From: JBCCFW01 sp039029535 | Lineage (GTDB): Bacteria > Acidobacteriota > JBCCFW01 | Reading direction: 5' to 3' | Length of the DNA stretch: 5,832 nt | Assembly (NCBI GenBank): GCA_039029535.1 | Contig: JBCCFW010000277.1 | Coordinates: 1 to 5,832 of the forward strand | In this document: positions 1-5,832 of the stretch, one piece after another | Position numbering within the stretch: the stretch's first letter is position 1 | Layout: each line of letters opens with the position of its first letter | Position numbers and translations under genes: made by a program | Notes under the pieces: model-generated | The model's input: the letters and a program-made list of their open reading frames with translations, nothing else | The model's database searches: none | What the model was told of the DNA's origin: nothing

Positions 1-133
1 CTCGAGAGGGCAAAACCACGTTGTGCATGCAAATTTACGAACGTGAATGCTCGAGCAAAAGCGGCGTAAGTGAGGATTAGCAAATACGTTACATGGTGCA
101 ACGGCCGGGAAAAGACCAAGTCAGGAGCTGGAG

Positions 134-544
134 ATGCGGTACAAAGATACCACAGACGAGGAGCTGGAAGAGCCCAGGGAAACCGTGAGGCAAAGGCAGG
201 AGCGAAGGGACAGCGAGGAGCGACATCGAAAAAGGGGCACCAAGAGAGAGCTTGGGCGTTCAGGCCATAACCGGCCGACGAATCGCGGAGGAGAGCGGTC
301 GATAAGCCGTCGTAGAGATTGGCATGAGGGCCACAGGGAGCGAGACGGTAGAGGTCAGTACGAGAGCCAGAGGGAATGGTACGAGAGGCAACGAGACCGG
401 TCCACAGGGCAAAGAGACCGATCCACAGACCGAAGGGATCGATCCACAGGCCGGAGAGACGGGTCCACGAGGCCAAGGGATCGGTCTAGCGAACGGCAGG
501 GCTGGCGACGGGGTGACTACGACTCTAAGGAACGACGACACTAG
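134..544 (+). CDS. Hypothetical Arg/Asp/Ser-rich low-complexity protein (RS/RD-like)
   Basis: This ATG-started frame encodes 136 residues, and the frame is open upstream back to position 74, so it could be an internal exon or a longer protein. The N-terminus (residues 7-35) is acidic and basic mixed charge, rich in Glu and Arg. Residues 87-121 are five heptads of the type RDRST followed by two variable residues. The C-terminus stays Arg-rich. Nothing resembles a folded enzyme domain. RS/RD-type tails are common in eukaryotic splicing and RNA-binding proteins, but this resemblance is compositional only. Other frames over the same DNA are also open: a + frame at 324-617 reads as Gly/Pro/Thr-rich heptads, and a minus frame covers 260-604. 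Coding is therefore not certain and no function is assigned. Confidence 0.3.
   Translation: MRYKDTTDEELEEPRETVRQRQERRDSEERHRKRGTKRELGRSGHNRPTNRGGERSISRRRDWHEGHRERDGRGQYESQREWYERQRDRSTGQRDRSTDRRDRSTGRRDGSTRPRDRSSERQGWRRGDYDSKERRH
392..496 (+). repeat. Five imperfect 21-bp tandem repeats
   Basis: Five 21-bp units run head to tail: 392-412, 413-433, 434-454, 455-475 and 476-496. Each has a core like GAC/GAT-CGG/CGA-TCCAC. In the frame starting at 134 they encode heptads RDRSTGQ, RDRSTDR, RDRSTGR, RDGSTRP and RDRSSER. Differences between units fall at several codon positions, so the array looks old or diverging rather than freshly expanded. Confidence 0.75.
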
Positions 545-631
545 CGAGAGGACCGGAGGGCGAGAGCAGAAGCGAGTGGAACGAGTGATAGAAGCGGAGA
601 ACATATTGACAGTGTAGACATTTATATATTT

Positions 632-1009
632 TTACATAGCTTTGCAGGTCAGGCCGAACTCGTCCTCGCCCCACTCCGGGAGCTCCTCCGGTCGGGCCCA
701 CACCAGCCGATGCGTCAGCTCCAGGGCCGCCGTGCGGTCGGAGATGTCGCTCAGCATGACCAACACCTGCGGACCGTGGATCCGCATCTCGTCGATCTCG
801 TGATGCTGCGTCGGCGCCCGTCGGCGCGGATCGACCAGCCAGACCTGATGCAGGTCGAGCAGGCGGTCCGGATCGCCCGAGGTCGGGAAGAGCCTGAGCT
901 CGCCACGCAGGCCGTGCGCACGCCCCACCTTCGCCACCAGCAGGCACCCGGAGGGTGGCTCGGTGACGGGGGGCGACGACGCCTTGGGGCCCGTGGGCTG
1001 AACGCTCAA
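632..1009 (-). CDS. rimM: RimM, ribosome maturation factor, truncated N-terminal part
   Basis: RimM helps mature the 3' domain of 16S rRNA and binds ribosomal protein uS19. The frame gives 125 residues against roughly 170-180 for the family. The RimM N-terminal barrel is clear: the signature KVGRAHGLRGELRLF (about residues 27-41) and the family-like stretch WARPEELPEWGEDEF before the break. True homology ends near residue 120, at about position 647. The last codons (CKAM, then TAA at 632-634) come from the foreign AT-rich segment, and the C-terminal PRC-barrel domain is absent. The start is TTG at 1009, preceded by an AGAGG-type ribosome binding site about 7 nt upstream. This gives a Pro/Ser-rich extension of about 20 residues before the conserved domain. 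It lies 15 bp after khpA. The truncation is most likely a join artefact. Confidence 0.9.
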   Translation of the reverse strand: MSVQPTGPKASSPPVTEPPSGCLLVAKVGRAHGLRGELRLFPTSGDPDRLLDLHQVWLVDPRRRAPTQHHEIDEMRIHGPQVLVMLSDISDRTAALELTHRLVWARPEELPEWGEDEFGLTCKAM

Positions 1010-1024
1010 GCGACACCCTCTCGC

Positions 1025-1264
1025 CTACTCGATCACCTCGACCGCGAACTGACGGTCGAACTTCTCGCCGGCTGCATCGACGAGATCACGGATCGCGCGG
1101 ACCGTGCGGCCCTGCTTGCCGATCACCTTGCCGACATCGTCGGGGGCGACCCGCAGCTCGAGCACGGTCTCGTCGTCCTCGTCGATCGTGGTGACCTCGA
1201 CCTCGTCAGGGAGATCGACGAGAGCCTTGGCGAGCAGCTCGAGCAGCTCCTTCGCGTCGACCAC
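1025..1264 (-). CDS. khpA: KhpA, KH-domain RNA-binding protein
   Basis: This 79-residue protein is a full-length member of the small single-KH family (KhpA/YlqC), which binds RNA and in Gram-positives pairs with KhpB. The KH fold signature is plain: the GxxG loop GKQG at residues 49-52 inside VGKVIGKQGRTVRAI, preceded by the typical SLVD/ALVD-DEVEV region (here ALVDLPDEVEV, residues 14-24). The start is GTG at 1264, only 4 nt after the rpsP stop, with GAGG 9 nt upstream inside the rpsP tail; translation is probably coupled. Its position between rpsP and rimM is the standard one in many bacteria. The stop is TAG at 1025-1027. Confidence 0.95.
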   Translation of the reverse strand: MVDAKELLELLAKALVDLPDEVEVTTIDEDDETVLELRVAPDDVGKVIGKQGRTVRAIRDLVDAAGEKFDRQFAVEVIE

Positions 1265-1277
1265 GGTCTCAGGCCTC
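1262..1277 (-). promoter_or_regulatory. khpA ribosome binding site and start
   Basis: Reading on the minus strand, GAGG (1277-1274) lies 9 nt before the GTG start of khpA (1264-1262), and the rpsP TGA stop (1271-1269) is embedded in the spacer. The 16 bases match those at the rpsP start in 14 positions. Confidence 0.6.
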
Positions 1278-1532
1278 GGCCGCGGCAGCGGCCTTCGCCC
1301 GCTCCTTGCGGATGAGGTCGGCCACGGTCGGCGAGGGGGTGGCGCCCTTGGAGATCCAGGTGTCGACCTGATCGAGGTCGAGGCGGACCTGCTTGGGCTC
1401 CTTCATGGGGTCGTAATGGCCGAGCGTCGCGACCGGACGACCGCGCGCCGGAGCCTCGCGGGAGTCGGAGACGATGACCCGGTAGAACGGGGCATGGCGC
1501 TGACCCATGCGGCGGAGACGAATCTTCAACAC
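1269..1532 (-). CDS. rpsP: 30S ribosomal protein bS16
   Basis: This is a complete 87-residue small-subunit ribosomal protein, which assembles early on the 5' domain of 16S rRNA. The family pattern runs along the whole chain: KIRLRRMG (residues 3-10), APFYRVIVSDSR (14-25), LGHYDP (37-42) and the C-terminal helix PSPTVADLIRKE (67-78), then a short Ala-rich tail. I chose the GTG at 1532 because it places MLKIRLRR at the N-terminus as in homologues and has GAGG 9 nt upstream. The open frame extends to 1697, but that extra stretch overlaps ffh and has no ribosomal-protein character. It sits 34 bp downstream of ffh and 4 bp upstream of khpA. Confidence 0.97.
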   Translation of the reverse strand: MLKIRLRRMGQRHAPFYRVIVSDSREAPARGRPVATLGHYDPMKEPKQVRLDLDQVDTWISKGATPSPTVADLIRKERAKAAAAAEA

Positions 1533-1545
1533 GTTCTCAGTCCTC
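1530..1545 (-). promoter_or_regulatory. rpsP ribosome binding site and start
   Basis: On the minus strand, GAGG (1545-1542) is 9 nt before GTG (1532-1530). It decides the rpsP start over the longer frame. The same spacing and nearly the same bases recur at khpA. Confidence 0.6.
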
Positions 1546-1566
1546 GGGAGACGCGAGAGCCACGGC

Positions 1567-2895
1567 TCATCGCGCGAAGGGCAGGTTGGGCATCCTCTTG
1601 CCCTGACGTCCTGCCGTGAGCATCTTCGAGTGCAACTTCTTGGCCTGCTTGAAGGACTTGAGCAGGCGGTTGACCTCCGAGAGCGGACGACCGGCACCCT
1701 TGGCCACGCGTCGCTTTCGGGAGGGGTTCATCAGCTGGGCGCTCTTCCGCTCGGCCTTGGTCATCGAGTTGATGATGGCTTCGGCGTGAACGCTCCAGCG
1801 CTCGTCGACGTCGAGGCTGCCCTTGAAGCCGGAGGCTCCCGGGAGCATCGACACGAGCTCTTCCATGGAGCCCATCTTCCTGACCTGCAGGAGCTGCTCC
1901 TTGAAGTCGTCGAGAGTCAGCTCGCCCTTGCGGGCGCGCTTGGTCATCTCGCGCGCGGCGTCGGCGTCGACGACCTTCTCGGCCCGCTCGATCAGGGTGA
2001 GGACGTCACCCATGCCGAGGAGGCGGGAGACCATGCGGTCCGGCCGGAACAGCTCGAAGGCGTCGGGCTTCTCACCGAGACCGGCGAAGCGCACGGGCTT
2101 GCCGGTGACGCGAGCCATCGAGAGCGCGGCACCACCGCGGGCGTCACCGTCGAGCTTGGTGAGCACGATGCCGGTGAGGTCGACGGCCTCGTCGAAGGCC
2201 TGGGCCGAGCGCACGGCGTCCTGACCGGTCATGGCGTCGCCGACGAACAGCGTCTCGCTCGGACCGGTCGCCTTCACGACCCGCTTGAGCTCGTCCATCA
2301 ACGCCTCGTCGACGTGGAGACGACCCGCGGTGTCGACGATGAGAGCGTCGAAGCCACGAAGGGTGGCGAGCTTGTACGCGGCCTTGGCGGCCTCGACCGG
2401 TCCGTCGTCGACGTCTTGGAAGACCTTCACGCCGACCTGCTCACCGAGCACGGCGAGCTGCTCGCGGGCGGCCGGACGCGAGAAGTCGGCCGACACGAGC
2501 ATGGGGATGCGGCCGTTCTCCTTGAGGTTCTTCGCGAGCTTGGCGGCGGTGGTCGTCTTGCCGGAGCCCTGAAGACCGACGAGCAGGACCGTGCCGCACT
2601 TCTGCTGCGGCAGCTTGAGGGGGCGCGCCTGACCGCCGAGCAAGTCGGTGAGCTCCTGGCTCACGATCTTGATGACCTGCTGGCCGGGGCTGAGCGAGGA
2701 CGACACCTCGGCGCCCAGGGCCTTCTCCCGCACGCGCTCGCGGAAGTCCTTCACCACGTCGAGATGGACGTCCGCCTCGAGGAGGGCACGACGGAGCTCA
2801 CCGAGCGTCTCGTCGAGATGCTTCTCCTTGACGGTACCCTCGCCCTTCAACTTCTTGAAGGCAGACGAGAGACGTGATGAGAGTTGATCGAACAC
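1567..2895 (-). CDS. ffh: Ffh, signal recognition particle GTPase (SRP54)
   Basis: Ffh with 4.5S RNA forms the bacterial signal recognition particle. It binds hydrophobic nascent signal sequences and delivers ribosomes to FtsY at the inner membrane. The 442-residue length is typical. Visible parts, in order: N domain helices (1 to about 90) starting MFDQLSSRLSSAFKKL; the G domain with P-loop GLQGSGKT (107-114), RPAAREQL (140-147), DTAGR (188-192), TKLDGD (246-251) and GLGEKPDAFELF (272-283); and the M domain (about 325-425) with the RNA-binding stretch around NPSRKRRVAKGAGRP (390-404). The start is GTG at 2895, which gives the usual family N-terminus. A weak GGAG lies about 13 nt upstream. 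It is the first gene of the ffh-rpsP-khpA-rimM operon and is divergent from ggt. A long antisense open frame over it is a GC shadow. Confidence 0.98.
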   Translation of the reverse strand: MFDQLSSRLSSAFKKLKGEGTVKEKHLDETLGELRRALLEADVHLDVVKDFRERVREKALGAEVSSSLSPGQQVIKIVSQELTDLLGGQARPLKLPQQKCGTVLLVGLQGSGKTTTAAKLAKNLKENGRIPMLVSADFSRPAAREQLAVLGEQVGVKVFQDVDDGPVEAAKAAYKLATLRGFDALIVDTAGRLHVDEALMDELKRVVKATGPSETLFVGDAMTGQDAVRSAQAFDEAVDLTGIVLTKLDGDARGGAALSMARVTGKPVRFAGLGEKPDAFELFRPDRMVSRLLGMGDVLTLIERAEKVVDADAAREMTKRARKGELTLDDFKEQLLQVRKMGSMEELVSMLPGASGFKGSLDVDERWSVHAEAIINSMTKAERKSAQLMNPSRKRRVAKGAGRPLSEVNRLLKSFKQAKKLHSKMLTAGRQGKRMPNLPFAR

Positions 2896-2966
2896 GGTGC
2901 GCTCGCGACTCCGGGAAGGAGGAAGAGCGGGCGCTCGGCGGTACCGAGCACCCCCGGTGCGGAGGC

Positions 2967-4682
2967 ATGCCCCGGGAGAAGTCCGACATTCTAGGGAGCT
3001 TGCGGGGTTCGATCAACGCCGCAAGTGTCAGGAAGACGGTTCTTTCCGGCCTCCTGGCGCTCGTTCTCCTCTCCCCGACCGCCGAAGCCCACCCCAAGCC
3101 CCACGGCGCCGTGGCCAGCGGGGATGCCCAGGCCACCGAGATTGGCCTGCAGGTGCTCCAGAGAGGCGGAAACGCCGCTGACGCCGCTGTGGCCACCGCC
3201 CTGGCCCTGGCGGTCACCCTCCCCCAGGCCGGCAACATCGCCGGGGGCGGCTTCGCGGTGACCCGATTCGGCACGAAGCTCGACGCGCTCGACTTCAGGG
3301 AGGTCGCCCCGGCGGCCGCCCACCGGGCCACCTACCTCGACGAGCGAGGTCGCCCCGTGCCGGGTGCCTCGACGATCGGTCCCCTCGCCGCCGGCATCCC
3401 GGGCACGCCGTCGGGCCTCTTCGCCCTCCACGAGCGTCACGGCCGGCTCCCCTGGACCGAGGTGGTGAAGCCCGCCGAGCGGCTCGCCCGTCGTGGCTTC
3501 GTCGTCTCCGAGCGCACGGCCGAGAACCTCGCCAAGCGGACCCAGCGGCTCTCCCGCTTCCCCGAGGCCGTCGCCACCTGGTTCCCCGGCGGGGCCGCCC
3601 CGGCGCCGGGTCGAAGGATGGTCCTCCCCGAGCTGGCCGCGAGCCTGCGGTCGTACGCCCGGCTAGGACCCGACGCCTTCCTACGGGGCCCCCGAGCGAA
3701 GGAGGTCGTGGCGGCGGTGCAGGCGGCCGGCGGCCTCTGGACCGAGGAGGACCTCGCCTCCTACGAGGTGGCCTGGCGTCAGCCCGTCCGCTTCCGGCTC
3801 GGCGGCTGGCAGCTCGCCTCCATGCCGCTCCCCTCCTCCGGCGGGCTGATTCTCGCGGAGGTCGCCGGGATCCTCGAGCGCCACGAGCACGCCGAGCACG
3901 GCCTGGCCGACCAGGCCCACCTCCGGGCCGAGGCCCTGCGCCGGGCCTTCGCCGATCGCTTCTTCCTCGGCGACCCAGGCTCGGTCGGCTTCGACCCCCG
4001 AGCGCTCGTCCGCGGTCAGCGGCTGACGGCCCTGGCGGCCGACATCGACATGAGCCGGGCGAGCCGGTCGGAGCCCCCGACGAGCTCGGCGCCAGTCGGC
4101 CTCGAGAGCGACGAGACCACGCACCTCTCGGTCGTCGACGCCGACGGCAACCTCGTGGCGCTGACCACCACGCTCAACGGCGCCTTCGGCTGCGGCTGGT
4201 TCCACCCGGCCTGGGGCTTCCTCAACAACGAGATGGACGACTTCGCCACGGCACCCGGCCGCCCCAACCTCTACGGGCTCATCCAGGGCGCCGCCAACGA
4301 GGTCGGGCCGGGCAAGCGAATGCTCTCGTCCATGAGCCCGACGGTCGGCTGGAAGGGTCCCGAGCGCCTGGCCCTCGGCGCCCGCGGCGGCTCACGCATC
4401 CCCAGCGCGGTCCTGCACGTGCTGCTCGAGCACGTCGTCTTCGAGAAGGACCTGACCGAGGCCATGAGCTCACCCCGCCTCCACCACCAGTGGCTCCCCG
4501 ACGCCTTCCAGCTCGAGGAGGGCGCGCTGCCGGCGGCCGTGCGTCAGGAGCTCCGGGAGCGAGGCCATCAGCTCCGACGTCGCGAGGAGATCGGCGAGGT
4601 TCAGGCCGTGCGGCGGCATCGCGGCGGCCGGTTCGAGGCGGTGTCGGATCCGAGAACCAAGGGAGCCGCCGGCACCCGGTGA
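2967..4682 (+). CDS. ggt: Gamma-glutamyltransferase, periplasmic glutathione hydrolase
   Basis: GGT cleaves or transfers the gamma-glutamyl group of glutathione and related amides, normally in the periplasm. The precursor from ATG 2967 has 571 residues and cuts itself into a large and a small subunit. A signal peptide is visible: basic SVRK (20-23), hydrophobic TVLSGLLALVLLSP, and an AEA cleavage site (39-41). The large subunit has NAADAAVATALAL (69-81), GGGF and DFREVAP with the substrate-binding Arg111. The nucleophile is Thr384, the first Thr of TTHLSVVD, so the small subunit is about 188 residues. TLN, NNEMDDF, LSSMSPT and GGSRI are all present. The lid-loop region PGRPNLYGL is retained as in E. 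coli. The start is uncertain: GGAGG is only 1 nt before ATG 2967. TTG 3000 would give a shorter 30-residue signal peptide, and GTG 2874 would overlap ffh. It is divergent from ffh and precedes the alkB-like gene by 48 bp. Confidence 0.95.
   Translation: MPREKSDILGSLRGSINAASVRKTVLSGLLALVLLSPTAEAHPKPHGAVASGDAQATEIGLQVLQRGGNAADAAVATALALAVTLPQAGNIAGGGFAVTRFGTKLDALDFREVAPAAAHRATYLDERGRPVPGASTIGPLAAGIPGTPSGLFALHERHGRLPWTEVVKPAERLARRGFVVSERTAENLAKRTQRLSRFPEAVATWFPGGAAPAPGRRMVLPELAASLRSYARLGPDAFLRGPRAKEVVAAVQAAGGLWTEEDLASYEVAWRQPVRFRLGGWQLASMPLPSSGGLILAEVAGILERHEHAEHGLADQAHLRAEALRRAFADRFFLGDPGSVGFDPRALVRGQRLTALAADIDMSRASRSEPPTSSAPVGLESDETTHLSVVDADGNLVALTTTLNGAFGCGWFHPAWGFLNNEMDDFATAPGRPNLYGLIQGAANEVGPGKRMLSSMSPTVGWKGPERLALGARGGSRIPSAVLHVLLEHVVFEKDLTEAMSSPRLHHQWLPDAFQLEEGALPAAVRQELRERGHQLRRREEIGEVQAVRRHRGGRFEAVSDPRTKGAAGTR
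2988..3016 (-). promoter_or_regulatory. Predicted sigma70-type promoter for the ffh operon
   Basis: On the minus strand there is a -35 box TTGATC (3016-3011; 4 of 6 matches to TTGACA), an exact 17-nt spacer and a -10 box TAGAAT (2993-2988; 5 of 6 matches to TATAAT). Such AT-rich hexamers stand out in this GC-rich DNA. Transcription would begin near 2981, giving an ffh leader of about 85 nt. The boxes lie inside the beginning of the divergent ggt gene, so the two 5' ends overlap. This is a sequence prediction only. I found no comparable promoter for ggt. Confidence 0.5.
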
Positions 4683-4730
4683 GCCAGCGCTCACTTGACC
4701 GCCGGCCGCTGACGGGCAAGCTTGAAGACG

Positions 4731-5774
4731 ATGAGACCGCGTGACTTCACCTGGGCTTACCTCCTCCCCGCCGCCGCCGGCGCGGGGGTGCTGCTGGGTG
4801 GGCTCTGGACGCTGACGCTCCCCGTCTTCGCCTGGATCGTCCTCCCCGTCCTCGAGCTCGTGCTGCCGCTGTCGGCGCCGCGGCTCACTCCCGAGCAGGA
4901 AGAGGAGGTCCGGCAGGACCCCGGCTTCGAGCACGTCCTCACCGGGCTCGTGCTGTCGGTGCTCGCGGTGTCGGCGGCGTTCGTCGTGCAGGTCGGCCGG
5001 GGTGCGCTGGTCGGCTGGGAGCTGGTCGGCGCGATCATCGCGGTGGGCACCTGCGCCGGCGGCGTGGGCATCAACGTCGGCCACGAGCTCTCGCACCGCC
5101 GCGCGGCCTGGCGTCGGGCCCTGGGCAAGCTCAGCCTCCTCCCCACGCTCTACCAGCACTTCTCCATCGAGCACGTCCGCGGTCATCACGGTCGCGTGGG
5201 CACCGAGGCCGACCCGGCCTCGGCCCGCCGCGACGAGCCGCTGCCCGCCTTCTGGGTGCGCTCGCTGGTGCTCGGCTATCTCCACGCCTGGAAGCTCGAG
5301 ACCGATCGGCTCCGTCGACGCGAGCGCTCACCATGGACCTGGTCGAACGAGATGGTTCGCAACACCGTCGTGCAGGCGGTGGTCGTCGGAGCCATCACGG
5401 TCTTCGCCGGTCCCCTCGCGCTGGGCGCGTTCCTCGCCTCGGCCTTGTTCGGCGCGCTCATGCTCGAGACGGTCAACTACTTCGAGCACTACGGCCTGCG
5501 TCGCGTGCAAGACGCCGACGGTCGGTACGAGCAGGTCGCCTCCCGTCATAGCTGGGACAGCGAGCATCTCCTGAGCCGCGTGCTGCTGCTCCAGCTCACG
5601 CTGCACGCCGACCACCATGCGCATCCACTCAAGCCGTACCAGACCCTGCGGCTGCACGATCAGGCGCACCAGCTCCCGACCGGCTATCCGGGGATGATCC
5701 TCCTGGCCCTCGTCCCGCCGCTGTTCTTCAAGGTCATGAACCCGCGCTTGCGCCCTGAGGTCGAGGCGGCCTGA
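4731..5774 (+). CDS. alkB: AlkB-family membrane di-iron hydroxylase (alkane 1-monooxygenase-like)
   Basis: AlkB enzymes are inner-membrane di-iron oxygenases that hydroxylate the terminal carbon of alkanes or similar chains, using electrons from rubredoxin and its reductase. From ATG 4731 the protein has 347 residues, slightly shorter than the usual about 400. Membrane segments are visible at about residues 8-48, 68-88, 97-115, 212-246 and 321-335. The histidine boxes are HELSH (118-122), EHVRGHH (147-153), and LHADHHAHP (291-299), plus the AlkB hallmark NYFEHYG (249-255) and HSWDSEHLLSR before box 3. These separate AlkB from fatty-acid desaturases. Box 3 differs from the usual LQRHSDHHA. A TTG at 4722 could add three residues; neither start has a strong ribosome binding site. 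It probably shares a transcript with ggt. No rubredoxin is encoded in the window, and the substrate is unknown. Confidence 0.9.
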   Translation: MRPRDFTWAYLLPAAAGAGVLLGGLWTLTLPVFAWIVLPVLELVLPLSAPRLTPEQEEEVRQDPGFEHVLTGLVLSVLAVSAAFVVQVGRGALVGWELVGAIIAVGTCAGGVGINVGHELSHRRAAWRRALGKLSLLPTLYQHFSIEHVRGHHGRVGTEADPASARRDEPLPAFWVRSLVLGYLHAWKLETDRLRRRERSPWTWSNEMVRNTVVQAVVVGAITVFAGPLALGAFLASALFGALMLETVNYFEHYGLRRVQDADGRYEQVASRHSWDSEHLLSRVLLLQLTLHADHHAHPLKPYQTLRLHDQAHQLPTGYPGMILLALVPPLFFKVMNPRLRPEVEAA

Positions 5775-5778
5775 GGCT

Positions 5779-5832
5779 TCAGCTCGCAGCGACGAAGTCT
5801 TCGAGGAAGCGACGCTGATGGCGTTGCAGGCC
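5779..5832 (-). CDS. C-terminal end of an unidentified converging gene (partial)
   Basis: On the minus strand an open frame enters from the right edge and ends in TGA at 5781-5779, giving GLQRHQRRFLEDFVAAS. Twelve of the 17 codons end in G or C, in line with the neighbouring genes, and the charged helical tail looks protein-like. It would converge on the hydroxylase gene with a 4-bp gap. The fragment is too short to name, and chance openness is possible. Confidence 0.35.
   Translation of the reverse strand, partial: GLQRHQRRFLEDFVAAS

Larger units (their letters stand above)
1..646. other. Foreign, eukaryote-like segment joined to bacterial DNA
   Basis: This stretch differs sharply from the rest of the window. 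GC is clearly lower: the first 60 bases have 29 G/C, and 601-646 has only 12 of 46. The + strand is purine-rich, with 41 of 60 purines at 301-360. No recognisable bacterial gene lies here. In its place is one Arg/Asp/Ser-rich low-complexity frame (134-544) with 21-bp repeats, followed by an AT-rich stretch (about 600-646) that resembles eukaryotic non-coding or intron DNA. Two CTCGAG (XhoI) sites occur, at 1-6 and 50-55. The segment ends where the rimM homology breaks off. The eukaryotic origin is inferred from composition and protein style; no source organism can be named. Confidence 0.6.

Noticed and set aside
27..34. ATGCAAAT, identical to the animal octamer promoter motif
   Set aside because: A single 8-mer occurs by chance, and no other promoter element supports it.
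1507..2877. 456-codon open frame on the + strand opposite ffh
   Set aside because: It is the antisense shadow of a GC-rich gene: composition is Leu/Glu/Gly/His/Arg with no domain, while ffh on the other strand has every family motif.
2916..2922. Perfect AAGGAGG Shine-Dalgarno-like sequence on the + strand between ffh and ggt
   Set aside because: No ATG, GTG or TTG lies 5-10 nt downstream in the ggt frame, so it cannot explain a start; probably chance.
2934..2960. Short inverted repeats (CTCGG-N5-CCGAG and GCACC-CCC-GGTGC) as an operator or terminator
   Set aside because: Five-base arms are expected often in DNA this rich in GC, and no T-run follows.
4470..5285. 271-codon minus-strand frame across the ggt end and alkB start
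   Set aside because: It overlaps two well-supported genes and has a His/Glu/Arg/Gly-rich shadow composition with no recognisable motif.
5771..5802. Possible bidirectional terminator between alkB and the converging gene
   Set aside because: CTGA/TCAG gives only a 4-bp stem, the CGAAG-T-CTTCG palindrome has no loop, and there is no T-tract.

Overview
Most of this window (about 647 to 5832) is bacterial chromosome with very high GC, Shine-Dalgarno-type starts and tight gene packing. The proteins and the gene order ffh-rpsP-khpA-rimM look like a GC-rich Gram-negative bacterium. Myxococcota or a relative is my guess; the sequence alone does not prove it.

Left segment (1 to about 646): this piece is unlike the rest. 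It has lower GC, a purine-rich + strand and an AT-rich right end. It carries an open frame for an Arg/Asp/Ser-rich low-complexity protein with five 21-bp repeats. It looks eukaryotic. It ends abruptly inside rimM, whose C-terminal half is missing. I read this as a chimeric join (host, eukaryote or library) or, less likely, a real rearrangement.

Middle segment (647-2895, minus strand): a conserved translation and protein-targeting operon is read right to left. It holds ffh (SRP GTPase), rpsP (ribosomal protein bS16), khpA (KH-domain RNA-binding protein) and rimM (30S maturation factor, truncated). The trmD and rplS genes that usually follow are absent because the sequence changes there. A good sigma70-like promoter for this operon lies at 2988-3016, inside the first codons of the divergent gene.

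Right segment (2967-5774, plus strand): ggt encodes a periplasmic gamma-glutamyltransferase with an intact autoprocessing site. It is followed 48 bp later by an AlkB-family membrane di-iron hydroxylase. The last 54 bases probably hold the C-terminus of a converging minus-strand gene.

The genes of the bacterial part are ordinary, and I do not see a new biological system. The points worth checking are the junction, the repeat-rich foreign segment, a nearly duplicated translation-initiation region upstream of rpsP and khpA, and the altered third histidine box of the hydroxylase.
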